The notes under the pieces were generated by a model. It searched no databases, was not told the origin of the DNA, and saw only the letters and a list, made by a program, of their open reading frames with translations. From Chryseobacterium endalhagicum (GTDB lineage: Bacteria > Bacteroidota > Bacteroidia > Flavobacteriales > Weeksellaceae): 64,000 nucleotides of DNA. The stretch spans positions 91,727 to 155,726 of the forward strand of contig NZ_JAELVM010000004.1 in NCBI RefSeq assembly GCF_016745235.1, given 5' to 3'. Shown here piece after piece: positions 16,014-24,352 of the stretch. The position numbers were made by a program, and so were the translations under genes. The first letter of the stretch is position 1, and every line of letters starts with the position of its first letter.

Positions 16014-16809
16014 AATAATATTTTCATTCTTACTCTTCTGCTTGTACACTCTTGTATCAGCACAATATACCGTTCCGCAAAAACCGGCGGTTCTGTATCC
16101 GGTATTTGATGAAGCAGGCCTGCTCAGCCAGCAGGAAAAAGATGAACTGAACAATAAGCTGATCAAATTTGCAGATTCCACTTCCACGGAAATTGAAGTC
16201 ATTATTATTTCCTCTACCAAAGGAGACGATGTGAATTTTCTGGCTACTATGTTCGGTGAGAAGTGGGGAATCGGAAAAAAAGGGGTGGATAACGGTGTTG
16301 TTTTCCTGATTGCTACCGAAGACAGAACCATGTCTATCCAGCAGGGACGGGCCGTAGAACAGTACCTTACCGCTTCCGTGGCAGGACAGATCCTGGATTA
16401 TATTGTCACACCTAATTTCAGACAGGGATTATGGTATGAAGGGATCAACCGTGGTACTTCCGCGATCATGGAGGCTGTCCAGGGGAAATTTAAACCTGCG
16501 GAAACTACAGCACCATCAGGAAACGGAAGTGCATTTAAGATCCTGATTATTGCCTTTGTCATCTTTATTATACTCGCTATTATCTTTGGAAACAGAGGCG
16601 GAGGACGCGGTGGCGGCAATAATGATGACGATGATGTGATTATCACCAGAAGAGGACGCAGAAATTATCCCGGTGGATTCTTTCCTTTCCCGGGCAGCTT
16701 CGGAGGAGGCGGTTTTGGAGGCGGAAGTTCCGGTGGCGGCGGAGGTGGATTCGGCGGCTTTGGCGGCGGAGGAAGCTTCGGTGGCGGCGGTGCATCCGGC
16801 GGATGGTAA
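15994..16809 (+). CDS. TPM domain protein, secreted/membrane-anchored, Gly-rich tail
   Basis: A 271-aa protein with an N-terminal signal sequence (about residues 5-23), a TPM domain (about 30-160; LYPVFDEAGLLSQQEKDELNNKL, DNGVVFLIATEDRTMSIQQG), one membrane helix (about 180-200) and a glycine-rich C-terminus (about 205-271) of GGGGFGG-type repeats. The architecture is the common YgcG form: TPM outside, then an anchor and Gly-rich end. With lemA and the short TPM gene it makes a conserved three-gene unit, possibly acting at the cell envelope (inference). Confidence 0.88.
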   Translation: MRLRSLKIIFSFLLFCLYTLVSAQYTVPQKPAVLYPVFDEAGLLSQQEKDELNNKLIKFADSTSTEIEVIIISSTKGDDVNFLATMFGEKWGIGKKGVDNGVVFLIATEDRTMSIQQGRAVEQYLTASVAGQILDYIVTPNFRQGLWYEGINRGTSAIMEAVQGKFKPAETTAPSGNGSAFKILIIAFVIFIILAIIFGNRGGGRGGGNNDDDDVIITRRGRRNYPGGFFPFPGSFGGGGFGGGSSGGGGGGFGGFGGGGSFGGGGASGGW

Positions 16810-16832
16810 ATACAGATAACAAAATTCAATAT

Positions 16833-16853
16833 AATCGGGCTCATTGCCCGATT
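16833..16853 (+). terminator. Terminator of the lemA-TPM operon
   Basis: Stem AATCGGGC/GCCCGATT with a 5-nt loop followed by a T-run. Confidence 0.88.
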
Positions 16854-16997
16854 TTTTATTTAATATGCTAAAATAGAGCTGTTTCTTTGTCTTATTTCAA
16901 TATTAAATTCAACTTTACATATTAAAAAATTAACAAAACCACTCAAAACCCGTTTTTTATTCAAAATTTTTTCATTATATTTACTGAAAACAGGTTT

Positions 16998-17519
16998 ATG
17001 AAGAAGACGCTGGTAGTTTTTGCACATCCCTATTTAGAGCACTCCAATTCCAATGTAGAGCTTATCAATTTCTATGTTCGCCACCAGCATTATACGCTCA
17101 GAGATCTCTATGAAGAATATCCGGATTTTCACATTGCCGCATTCAGGGAAAGGAAAAGATTAAAAAACTATGACCGTTTTGTTTTTCAGTTCCCGCTCAT
17201 CTGGTTCGGCATGCCTCCTTTATTAAGATTATGGATTGATGAAGTTTTCGACAGGGATTGGCTGAAGGAAGGCGAACATAATCCTCTGGAAGGAAAAGAA
17301 GTTTATATTCTGATCACCACGGGAGGCAAGGAAAGATCGTTCACCAAAAACGGAACTTACCAATACACCGTGGAAGAACTGGTGAGTGGTCTCATCGTCT
17401 CTTTAAATGTTTTCAAAGCCCATATTAAACATATCAAGATTGTTTATGAGGCGAATAAACTGAGCAAAAAAGATATTATTTTGCATAAAAAAGAATTTAC
17501 AGAACTACTCAATCAATAA
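16998..17519 (+). CDS. NAD(P)H-dependent oxidoreductase (KefF/KefG-like ancillary protein)
   Basis: A 173-aa flavodoxin-like quinone reductase. The N-terminal VFAHPYLEHSNSN and the FQFPLIWFGMPPLLRLWIDEVF segment are signatures of the NQO1/MdaB/KefF family. It ends 3 bp before a KefB/KefC-like antiporter gene. In E. coli, KefF and KefG bind the antiporter and activate potassium efflux in response to electrophile-glutathione adducts. That role here rests on family membership and context. Confidence 0.87.
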   Translation: MKKTLVVFAHPYLEHSNSNVELINFYVRHQHYTLRDLYEEYPDFHIAAFRERKRLKNYDRFVFQFPLIWFGMPPLLRLWIDEVFDRDWLKEGEHNPLEGKEVYILITTGGKERSFTKNGTYQYTVEELVSGLIVSLNVFKAHIKHIKIVYEANKLSKKDIILHKKEFTELLNQ

Positions 17520-17522
17520 CCT

Positions 17523-19409
17523 ATGGAGTCCAGCTTAGCAATGAATACATTACTTTTCTTAGGTGTAGCCATTATTATGGTTCCGCTGGCAAGGAAATTC
17601 GGACTCAGTTCTGTGATCGGGTATATTTTGGGCGGAATTATCATCGGCCCGTATGTTCTGCGGCTTACCGGAAAAGATGTGAATGACATTATGCATGCCA
17701 GCGAGTTTGGCGTGATTATGCTGCTTTTTTTGGTCGGACTGGAACTTGAACCCCGGAAATTCTGGGAAATGCGGAAGAAAATTGTGGGACTGGGGCTTAC
17801 CCAGATGCTGCTTTCCATTTCTCTTCTTTTTCTGGTGTTTCTGAGTGCCGGGTGGCGCATAGACAAAGCTATTGCCATTGCAATGTGTTTTGCCCTCTCT
17901 TCTACCGCTATTGTACTGCAAACGCTTCAGGAGAAAAACAACTTTAAAACCATGGCGGGAGAAGCATCATTCTCTACCCTGCTGTTCCAGGATATCGCTG
18001 TGATTCCTATTTTGGCTATCCTGCCTCTGATTGCTAATTACAAAGCAAGCCACCATGATAATGAAATTCAGATCCTGATTCAGAAGCTTCCGGAATGGCT
18101 GCAGGCCGGGACAGTGATTTTAGGGGTTGCCATATTGATTCTTCTGGGAAGATATGTATTTGTTCCTTTTTTACGGTATGTTTCAAAATCCGGAATGACG
18201 GAACTGTTGACGGCTTCGTCTTTATTCCTTGTGATTGGGGTATCAGAGCTTATGGCCGGCATAGGACTTTCACCTGCGCTTGGAGCTTTCCTTGCGGGAG
18301 TGATGCTTGCCAACAGTGAGTTCCGGCATGAACTGGAGGCGCAGATCAATCCGTTTAAGGGACTTCTTCTTGCCGTTTTTTTTGTAAGTGTAGGCTCAAC
18401 GATCAATTTTAATATTATTCAGAAGGATCCTCTATTTATTTTTTCAACTGTTTTTGCGGTACTGGCTGTTAAATTTATTGTGCTGTACGCTATCGGCAAG
18501 TTTTTTAAGATTGATACACCTCAGAGTTTATTTTATGCTTTCGCTCTTTCCCAGGTGGGAGAATTTGCTTTTGTCCTGATCAATTATGCATCGGATCTTT
18601 ACCTGCTGGGACCTGAGCTTAATGCACAGATGATGGCGGTCACGGCAATTACGATGTGTATTACGCCTATCCTTCTGATCATCAACGATAAATTCATTAC
18701 ATCAAAATTCATTAAAGAAATCCCTGATGAAGACAACGATTTTAATATTCTGGATAATGATGTAAGCCAGAAGAAAATTATTATCGTAGGTTTCGGGCAT
18801 TTCGGAAGTACGGTAGGCCGTCTTTTAAAGGCTAATAAAATTTCGGCAACGGTTCTGGACAGGGATTCCGACCGGGTGAAACTATTGAGAAGTTACGGCT
18901 TTAAAGTATATTACGGAGATGCGACAAGAATTCCCATTTTAAGGGCTGCAGGAATTGATGATGCAGAAATTTTAGTCTTATGTCTCGATGACCCGGACGA
19001 CAATAAATTTATTGCAGATCTGGTGCGTGAACATTATCCGAAAGTAAGGATTTTTGTACGGGCAAAAAACAGAATTGACGCCTATAATTATCTGAACAAC
19101 GGCATTGAAAATATTTACCGTGAAACCTTAGGAACTGCTGTAGATATGGCGGTGGATGTCCTGCATGAAACCGGGATGAGAAAATATGCGGCAAGACGCA
19201 TGGGACAAAGGTTTATGGCCATCGACAAAGCCTCTATCAGAAGGCTGGCCAAAGCAAAGGATGATGATGAAATTTTATTATTTACCACAAAAGAAATCCT
19301 TCAGCGGGAAGAGGAATTACTGGCTTTTGACAATCTTAATTTCGATAACCGGAATTGGGAAGGATCCTCGTCAGTAGATGAAGAAAGCGACGAGGAAAAC
19401 GAAGCCTGA
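17523..19409 (+). CDS. CPA2 family cation:proton antiporter, KefB/KefC-like
   Basis: A 628-aa protein with about a dozen membrane helices in the first 390 residues (Na+/H+ exchanger domain; FGVIMLLFLVGLELEPRKFW, SPALGAFLAGVMLANSEFRHELE). A cytosolic RCK/TrkA-N Rossmann domain follows from about residue 416 (KIIIVGFGHFGSTVGRLL, VYYGDATRI). The tail is strongly acidic (DEESDEENEA). This is the layout of glutathione-gated potassium efflux systems, which acidify the cytoplasm to protect against electrophiles. Coupling to the preceding KefF-like gene supports this; substrate ion and gating ligand are inferred. Confidence 0.9.
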   Translation: MESSLAMNTLLFLGVAIIMVPLARKFGLSSVIGYILGGIIIGPYVLRLTGKDVNDIMHASEFGVIMLLFLVGLELEPRKFWEMRKKIVGLGLTQMLLSISLLFLVFLSAGWRIDKAIAIAMCFALSSTAIVLQTLQEKNNFKTMAGEASFSTLLFQDIAVIPILAILPLIANYKASHHDNEIQILIQKLPEWLQAGTVILGVAILILLGRYVFVPFLRYVSKSGMTELLTASSLFLVIGVSELMAGIGLSPALGAFLAGVMLANSEFRHELEAQINPFKGLLLAVFFVSVGSTINFNIIQKDPLFIFSTVFAVLAVKFIVLYAIGKFFKIDTPQSLFYAFALSQVGEFAFVLINYASDLYLLGPELNAQMMAVTAITMCITPILLIINDKFITSKFIKEIPDEDNDFNILDNDVSQKKIIIVGFGHFGSTVGRLLKANKISATVLDRDSDRVKLLRSYGFKVYYGDATRIPILRAAGIDDAEILVLCLDDPDDNKFIADLVREHYPKVRIFVRAKNRIDAYNYLNNGIENIYRETLGTAVDMAVDVLHETGMRKYAARRMGQRFMAIDKASIRRLAKAKDDDEILLFTTKEILQREEELLAFDNLNFDNRNWEGSSSVDEESDEENEA

Positions 19410-19420
19410 TTTCTAAAAAA

Positions 19421-19750
19421 TTATTCTTTCACAAAATTCTGTGCAGACTGTATTACAGAAATTTTACCGCCAACCGAACACTGGCAGGTAGAGCTGTCCA
19501 GCAGTTCTTTTTTACCTTCAATTTCAAAATCAGAGGTATTATCCCATTTAACGGGTGATGGTGTGCAAGAGGATCTCAAAACACTGCATAAACCAAATGG
19601 TTTAATATTCGTATTAGGCTGTTTGTCTTCTTCTGTGGCTTGCAGCTTCCCTTCAATACTCATAAAGGATTGGCTGGTTACTGTGATAGGAGTTGGAATG
19701 GTTCCTTTATCACATGTTAGCTGGGTGGTATTTGTGATGTGTTGGGGCAT
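19421..19750 (-). CDS. DUF4280 PAAR-like protein (type VI spike tip)
   Basis: A 109-aa protein with four conserved cysteines (LTCDKG, GLCSVLRSSC, STCQC) and the layout of DUF4280: CDKG near the N-terminus, a central CxPxPVKW segment (CTPSPVKW) and a C-terminal CSVGGKI. DUF4280 proteins are PAAR-like tips that sharpen the VgrG spike in Bacteroidetes type VI systems. It closes the four-gene minus-strand cluster and converges on the antiporter gene 11 bp away. Confidence 0.82.
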   Translation of the reverse strand: MPQHITNTTQLTCDKGTIPTPITVTSQSFMSIEGKLQATEEDKQPNTNIKPFGLCSVLRSSCTPSPVKWDNTSDFEIEGKKELLDSSTCQCSVGGKISVIQSAQNFVKE

Positions 19751-19756
19751 TAAAAT

Positions 19757-20263
19757 TTAATTTTTACATTCAATAACCTTATTATGTACTGTCATACGGT
19801 TTTTTTCGATATAGTCTAATAAATATTCAGGGATTTTACAATTTTCATTAATAACATCAAATTGTATTTTCAAGCATTTAAATATATATATTTTTTGATT
19901 CTTCCATAAATATAGAAATGCAATATCTCCAGTCTTTAAATTTGATGTTTTCTTAGTACATATTTTCACATGCAAATCATTTTCTGACAGGATACTTTCT
20001 GCTATTTTTTTTAATGCCTGATTGTTTTTTGAGTATTTGTAAAAATTGGTATCTTTTACAAATTCATTTTCGCGAACATTCCATTTCAAGAGTATATCTT
20101 TATCAATTTTCACAGTAAGAGTGTCATTGATAATTTCCTTTTTAATATGTTTTTCATGCACATTTTGAGGTATTTTATCCGCAATGGCAATATTCTCTTT
20201 CTTTTGTGAGCAACAAAAAAATGCAAAAGGGATTAAAAATAATATGCTTATATTTTTCTTCAT
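19757..20263 (-). CDS. Putative lipoprotein, candidate immunity protein
   Basis: A 168-aa protein whose start at 20263 gives a lipoprotein signal (hydrophobic core, then FFCCSQKK with the lipidated Cys near residue 18). An earlier in-frame start at 20338 overlaps the effector gene and lacks this signal. The mature part is Lys/Asn-rich and matches no family I know. It follows the effector stop by 5 bp and lies between effector and PAAR-like genes, the usual immunity position. A lipoprotein would protect the periplasmic side of a membrane. The immunity role is inference from position only. Its AT content is higher than that of its neighbours. Confidence 0.65.
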   Translation of the reverse strand: MKKNISILFLIPFAFFCCSQKKENIAIADKIPQNVHEKHIKKEIINDTLTVKIDKDILLKWNVRENEFVKDTNFYKYSKNNQALKKIAESILSENDLHVKICTKKTSNLKTGDIAFLYLWKNQKIYIFKCLKIQFDVINENCKIPEYLLDYIEKNRMTVHNKVIECKN

Positions 20264-20268
20264 AATAT

Positions 20269-21015
20269 TTACTTTTGAAAATGTGTAGGAATTAGATTGG
20301 CTGATGATCTGCTTAATAATACTTGAGTTCCATGCCAAGAACCATTTCTAAAAAAATTATAATAGCCTCTCGCTCTCCAATATAAATTACTCATTCTTAC
20401 GGCATCTTCGTGACCATAGGTTGAACTTCCAATTACTCTTCCATAACCATGTCCTAATAATTCGTGAGCCAATAATTCTGCTGGTGTAGAATGTCTAGGA
20501 TATTGTACTCCATTTGGGGCATATGTAAAATCTCCAATATCAGCCTTTGAATCCATAACTACAACTGTTAAAGTTCCACCACCTGGATAAATGGTGTTCA
20601 CACCTCCACCATAATCATTGTCCGCCTGCAAGCCTTTAGTCTTAGGCTGTAATCCTAGTGTAGTAATGGTACGGGTATTTAACGTTTCATACGTGAAGGT
20701 CATGTCCACATAATGTGAATGACTAGAATTTATCGCAAGATAATATGCATACGCTAATGATCGAATATCAGCATTTTGACCTCGGATTGCTGCCTCTAAA
20801 TCAGCCCTCGTTATGATATGCATCTTTAAACCATTATCTTCTAATTTAAAAATTTTCTTGATGTCTTCATAATTATAAAAAGAATTTTGAATTTCGTTTA
20901 AAATTCTCATTCCTGAAACTCTACTTACACCAATTATTCCTCCTGTAATTACTGGAATCGTTTGTTGAAATTTAGTATTTCCATTAATTTTTTTTATTGT
21001 CAGAGTTCTTGCCAT
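20269..21015 (-). CDS. Putative type VI effector, metallopeptidase-like
   Basis: A 248-aa protein lacking a signal peptide. A zinc-peptidase-like motif lies near residues 180-190: AELLAHELLGHGYG, with a downstream YGHEDAVRMSNLYWR whose Glu could be a third metal ligand and whose E-x-A-V-x-x-x-N pattern recalls M91/NleD-type toxins. The motif is HE-x-x-G-H, one residue longer than canonical HExxH. The gene starts 18 bp after vgrG and is followed by a lipoprotein gene. A VgrG-dependent toxic peptidase is the best reading, but neither enzymatic activity nor toxicity can be shown here. Confidence 0.65.
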   Translation of the reverse strand: MARTLTIKKINGNTKFQQTIPVITGGIIGVSRVSGMRILNEIQNSFYNYEDIKKIFKLEDNGLKMHIITRADLEAAIRGQNADIRSLAYAYYLAINSSHSHYVDMTFTYETLNTRTITTLGLQPKTKGLQADNDYGGGVNTIYPGGGTLTVVVMDSKADIGDFTYAPNGVQYPRHSTPAELLAHELLGHGYGRVIGSSTYGHEDAVRMSNLYWRARGYYNFFRNGSWHGTQVLLSRSSANLIPTHFQK

Positions 21016-21033
21016 GATTTAATTACATATGAG

Positions 21034-23247
21034 TTAAACAGATTCTTCGTTTTTACCTTCGTGCTTAATTTCAACTTCCTGTTTTAAAATAGCTAAGCCA
21101 TTTTTATCGACAGCTCCTGAATAAGAAATTTCCTTAATCTCTCCATCAATATCATCTTCAATATCAATATTAACCGTTTCTCCTTCTTCAAAATTTCTTG
21201 TTTGAACTAATATACTAAGTTTATCGCCTAAAAATGCTGCTTCTGGATTTTCTTCTACCTCCGCATCCATCCATTGAACACTCACAATCTGCTTTTCCTT
21301 TGTATACTCAAACGCCCCATTCTCAGGAAGCTTGTTCATCTGAGGAGCTTTATACTCAATCTTATCTTTAGCAGTCAATAATGAATTAGCACCATACACA
21401 TGCATTCTGTCTTTTGCTCCAAATTCCGTCTGTCCGTCTGTATACCCTATGAATTTCTCTTTGCCATACAGGTCTAAATGGGCTTTTGCTGATATTTCAG
21501 TATTGGTTCCGGCATTGATGATGGTTTTCTTACCACTGTCCTGGCTGATCTCCTGCCTGGCAACAATCTTGATATTCTCTCCCACATTGGTGTCCATATT
21601 TTTTCCTGCTCTGGTTTCAATATTTTCTTCAATATCAAATTTCAGATTCTTTGATTTTATGGTAATGGTTTCGGGAGCGGTGATGTTGATGTTACTTCCT
21701 TCGGTATCAAACCTTAATTCATTTCCGCTTTTGTCTGTGAGCAAAATACTTTCATCCTCTGTAAAGACCAAACGGTGTCCGCTTCTTGTTTGTAAAGATT
21801 TCACACGATTGTCTACCCCTCCGCCCAATCCAACACCTCCGTGAAACATTCCGCCCATTGCGAAAGGAAAATCCGGATTGTGGTATTCAAAACCTACCAT
21901 CACCTGGTCTCCAATTTCTGGAACAGCCACAAATCCTCTGTTTTGGCTTATAACATCTGTTCCTCCAGCATCCGGACTCATCATTCGGATAAAATGAGTA
22001 GTATCATTGAGCTGCCAGTCAAATTGCACCTGTATTCTTCCCTGATTCAAAGGGTCAATATTGGAAATGACTGTTGCGATCTGTGGTTCTGCTTTAGGGA
22101 TTACGAAATCAGGCTTAGGCATAAAACCGGTTCCTTCAGCTATGGCTTCGAAGCTTCCATTATAATAACCTCTGCCATCCACTTCATGATTTACCTCTGT
22201 CATCATCAAAGTTGTGAAATGAGAAGTCTCATTAGTGTCCTGATTTCTCATATCTATATCTGCCACACAACCTATGTATAGAAAAGGAACCGTAGTGTTT
22301 CCGGAAACGGTAAAAACCTCTACGGCTTTACTTCCTCTTGCACTTTTCTGGGAATCATCCACATCCAGAAACATATTGGCATTAACAGGTGTTGGAGTCA
22401 GTGAACGGGTTTTAAAAATATTATTATTCAGTTCATAGGCTTTTGCTGATAAGCTTCCGGTGTGTTTAATCTGATCATCGGAACCCAGCATTTTTGTATG
22501 GCTGCTGCCATTGTAACCGAAGTATTCGGGTTTGGTGTGAACTGCTTTTAACTCTACCTGAACATCTGTAATATTACTTCCATAAACAAGTTTAACAGGC
22601 TTTTCATGAAGTGGAAGCTTTCCAAAGTGTAATACTTCTCCATCATAATAAAATTGCTCTCCATAAGCTTCTGCCAGTCTTGAAAGATAGTTGTAATGGG
22701 TTTCACAGTACTGAGAACTGTAGTTGATGTAGCTTTTGTTCTGCGTATCAACCCTGAAGTCAAAACCATCAGTTCCTAACGCTTCTTTAATGGTTCTCTC
22801 AGCAATAATAGAGGTATTTACAGATTGGCTTCCTCCGAAACTTTGGGTATGTGGAGCGGAGTCCATCAGAATGGTCGGGCTATATCCTTTCAGTACAATA
22901 TTCCCAAGACTCATTTTTTCCTGACTGAATGCTACTTTGGTAACGACCCCTACAAATGATCTTTCTGGACTTTCGTTTTCAGGGTCTTTGTATTTAAAGG
23001 CCACTGTCAGTCGTTTTCCCAGAAACTGCTGGGCTTCTTCAAGGTTATGGTTCTGGACTTCTCCCAAAGAATCGTGAGCCAGTATCAGTTCAAAACTGTG
23101 GTGTCTTTTTGCACTTTGATGTAAACGGAAATGTTTAAAACCATTGATGATTTTACCATCTGCAACAATATCCAGCTTTATGACACGATTGATACCGACT
23201 ATTTGATTCTCCGAAATTCTGTCAGAATTGGAGGTTTTATTTTTCAT
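21034..23247 (-). CDS. vgrG: VgrG, type VI secretion spike protein
   Basis: A 737-aa spike protein. Residues 1 to about 375 form the gp27-like part (GINRVIKLDIVADGKIINGFKHFRL, YLSRLAEAYGEQFYYDGEVLHFGKL). A gp5-type OB domain follows from about 383 (EPQIATVISNIDPLNQGRIQVQFDW, GDQVMVGFEYHNPDFPFAMG), then a repetitive beta-helix (about 490-600; TRAGKNMDTNVGENIKIVA). The last 95 residues are an extra acidic beta-rich domain beginning at QIVSVQWMDAEV, absent from minimal VgrGs. It heads a minus-strand cluster with effector, immunity and PAAR-like genes. No structural T6SS genes are in the window, so this is an orphan payload island. Confidence 0.93.
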   Translation of the reverse strand: MKNKTSNSDRISENQIVGINRVIKLDIVADGKIINGFKHFRLHQSAKRHHSFELILAHDSLGEVQNHNLEEAQQFLGKRLTVAFKYKDPENESPERSFVGVVTKVAFSQEKMSLGNIVLKGYSPTILMDSAPHTQSFGGSQSVNTSIIAERTIKEALGTDGFDFRVDTQNKSYINYSSQYCETHYNYLSRLAEAYGEQFYYDGEVLHFGKLPLHEKPVKLVYGSNITDVQVELKAVHTKPEYFGYNGSSHTKMLGSDDQIKHTGSLSAKAYELNNNIFKTRSLTPTPVNANMFLDVDDSQKSARGSKAVEVFTVSGNTTVPFLYIGCVADIDMRNQDTNETSHFTTLMMTEVNHEVDGRGYYNGSFEAIAEGTGFMPKPDFVIPKAEPQIATVISNIDPLNQGRIQVQFDWQLNDTTHFIRMMSPDAGGTDVISQNRGFVAVPEIGDQVMVGFEYHNPDFPFAMGGMFHGGVGLGGGVDNRVKSLQTRSGHRLVFTEDESILLTDKSGNELRFDTEGSNINITAPETITIKSKNLKFDIEENIETRAGKNMDTNVGENIKIVARQEISQDSGKKTIINAGTNTEISAKAHLDLYGKEKFIGYTDGQTEFGAKDRMHVYGANSLLTAKDKIEYKAPQMNKLPENGAFEYTKEKQIVSVQWMDAEVEENPEAAFLGDKLSILVQTRNFEEGETVNIDIEDDIDGEIKEISYSGAVDKNGLAILKQEVEIKHEGKNEESV

Positions 23248-23280
23248 GATTTTTGAGTGTGTTTTTTTTATTTATATCAC

Positions 23281-23309
23281 TAAAGTTAGAAAAAAAACTT
23301 CACACCCAA
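23281..23309 (-). promoter_or_regulatory. Promoter of the vgrG island
   Basis: Read on the minus strand: TTG at 23309-23307, 18 bp, TAACTTTA at 23288-23281, close to the Bacteroidetes consensus, 34 bp before the vgrG ATG. Confidence 0.6.
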
Positions 23310-23401
23310 TGCAAGACTCCTGATAAATCTTTGAATTTGTAGTAAAACTACGATTCAGAAAAAAAAAGATCTAACTCATTGACACTTAATAAAAAAAACA
23401 A

Positions 23402-23426
23402 CCCCTTAACTTTAGAGTTAAAGGGT
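23402..23426. terminator. Terminator downstream of the GIN-domain gene
   Basis: Hairpin CCCTTAACT/AGTTAAAGGG with one bulge and a small loop, with an A-run on its left that reads as a T-run on the minus strand, where the GIN-domain gene ends. Confidence 0.65.
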
Positions 23427-23453
23427 TATCTAATATTTATTTAAATAATCTGT

Positions 23454-24293
23454 CTATTGAACGCTTACACTTCCGCCGCTGCTTTCCTGTTTGTTGATGC
23501 TCTTCAGCTCACCCTTTTTGGAAACATCAACACTTCCGCCTGAAGAGGCTTCCGCATTCAGAGATGAGACTGCACTGATCATCACACTTGCACCGCTTGA
23601 TGCATCTGCTTTTACGTTGTCGGCAATCACCCCTTTGGCATTTACACTGCTTGCAGATGAAGAGCTGATATCTGCATTCTTCGTTTTCCCTGAAATATCA
23701 ATACTTGCAGCTGAAGAGGCATCGATATCAAGATCTACCGCCCATACTTTTCCGCTGAAACTGCTGCTGCTGTCTGCCGAAATATCAAAATCATTAGCTT
23801 CAAGATCTCCGGAAACGCTGGCCGCACTGGATATATTCAAATCCATTTTATCCTGGGTAAATTTATCTTTTATCACAATACTCGCCGCTGAATTGGCTGT
23901 AAGCTTAGAGAAATCTTTGGTATAGATTTTTGCTTTCACATTGTGGCTGTTCATTACTCTGATTCCTCTTTTGTAATGGATATGAATGCTTCCGTTAGTG
24001 TTGTCCACAAGAATTTCATTGATGATATTTTCCGGAGCAGAAATAACCACTTTTTCAACATCGGATTTAATGATCTCAGCATCAATAGCTTGGGAAACTT
24101 CTATCTCGTCAAAATCTCCGTTAAATGTTTTCTCTTTCACCGGGCCGCTTTCTTTATCGATTACTTTGTCTACCCAGCCGTTGTTGTTATTGTCATTATT
24201 ATCATTATTATTACCGTTATTTCTTCTGTCATGTCTTTCATTACAGGCCATCAGCGCGACTGCTGAAAATACAAAAAGAGTTGTTGATTTCAT
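23454..24293 (-). CDS. GIN/DUF2807 domain lipoprotein
   Basis: A 279-aa putative lipoprotein (signal ending VALMACNER, lipid Cys at residue 17). A low-complexity Asn/Asp/Gly linker (about 24-39) is encoded by AAT/GAT-type trinucleotide repeats. A DUF2807 putative auto-transporter adhesin head domain (about 55-279) follows, built from repeated beta-strand turns such as SSAASVSGDLEAND, SSSSFSG and SSASSVNAKG. These form right-handed beta-helices in Bacteroidetes surface or periplasmic proteins of unknown role. It is divergent from the M3 peptidase gene. Confidence 0.85.
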   Translation of the reverse strand: MKSTTLFVFSAVALMACNERHDRRNNGNNNDNNDNNNNGWVDKVIDKESGPVKEKTFNGDFDEIEVSQAIDAEIIKSDVEKVVISAPENIINEILVDNTNGSIHIHYKRGIRVMNSHNVKAKIYTKDFSKLTANSAASIVIKDKFTQDKMDLNISSAASVSGDLEANDFDISADSSSSFSGKVWAVDLDIDASSAASIDISGKTKNADISSSSASSVNAKGVIADNVKADASSGASVMISAVSSLNAEASSGGSVDVSKKGELKSINKQESSGGSVSVQ

Positions 24294-24352
24294 GTTTACT
24301 GCTTTTATAAATTAAGTTTTTAATATCTTTATACTTTAATAACAACTAATTT

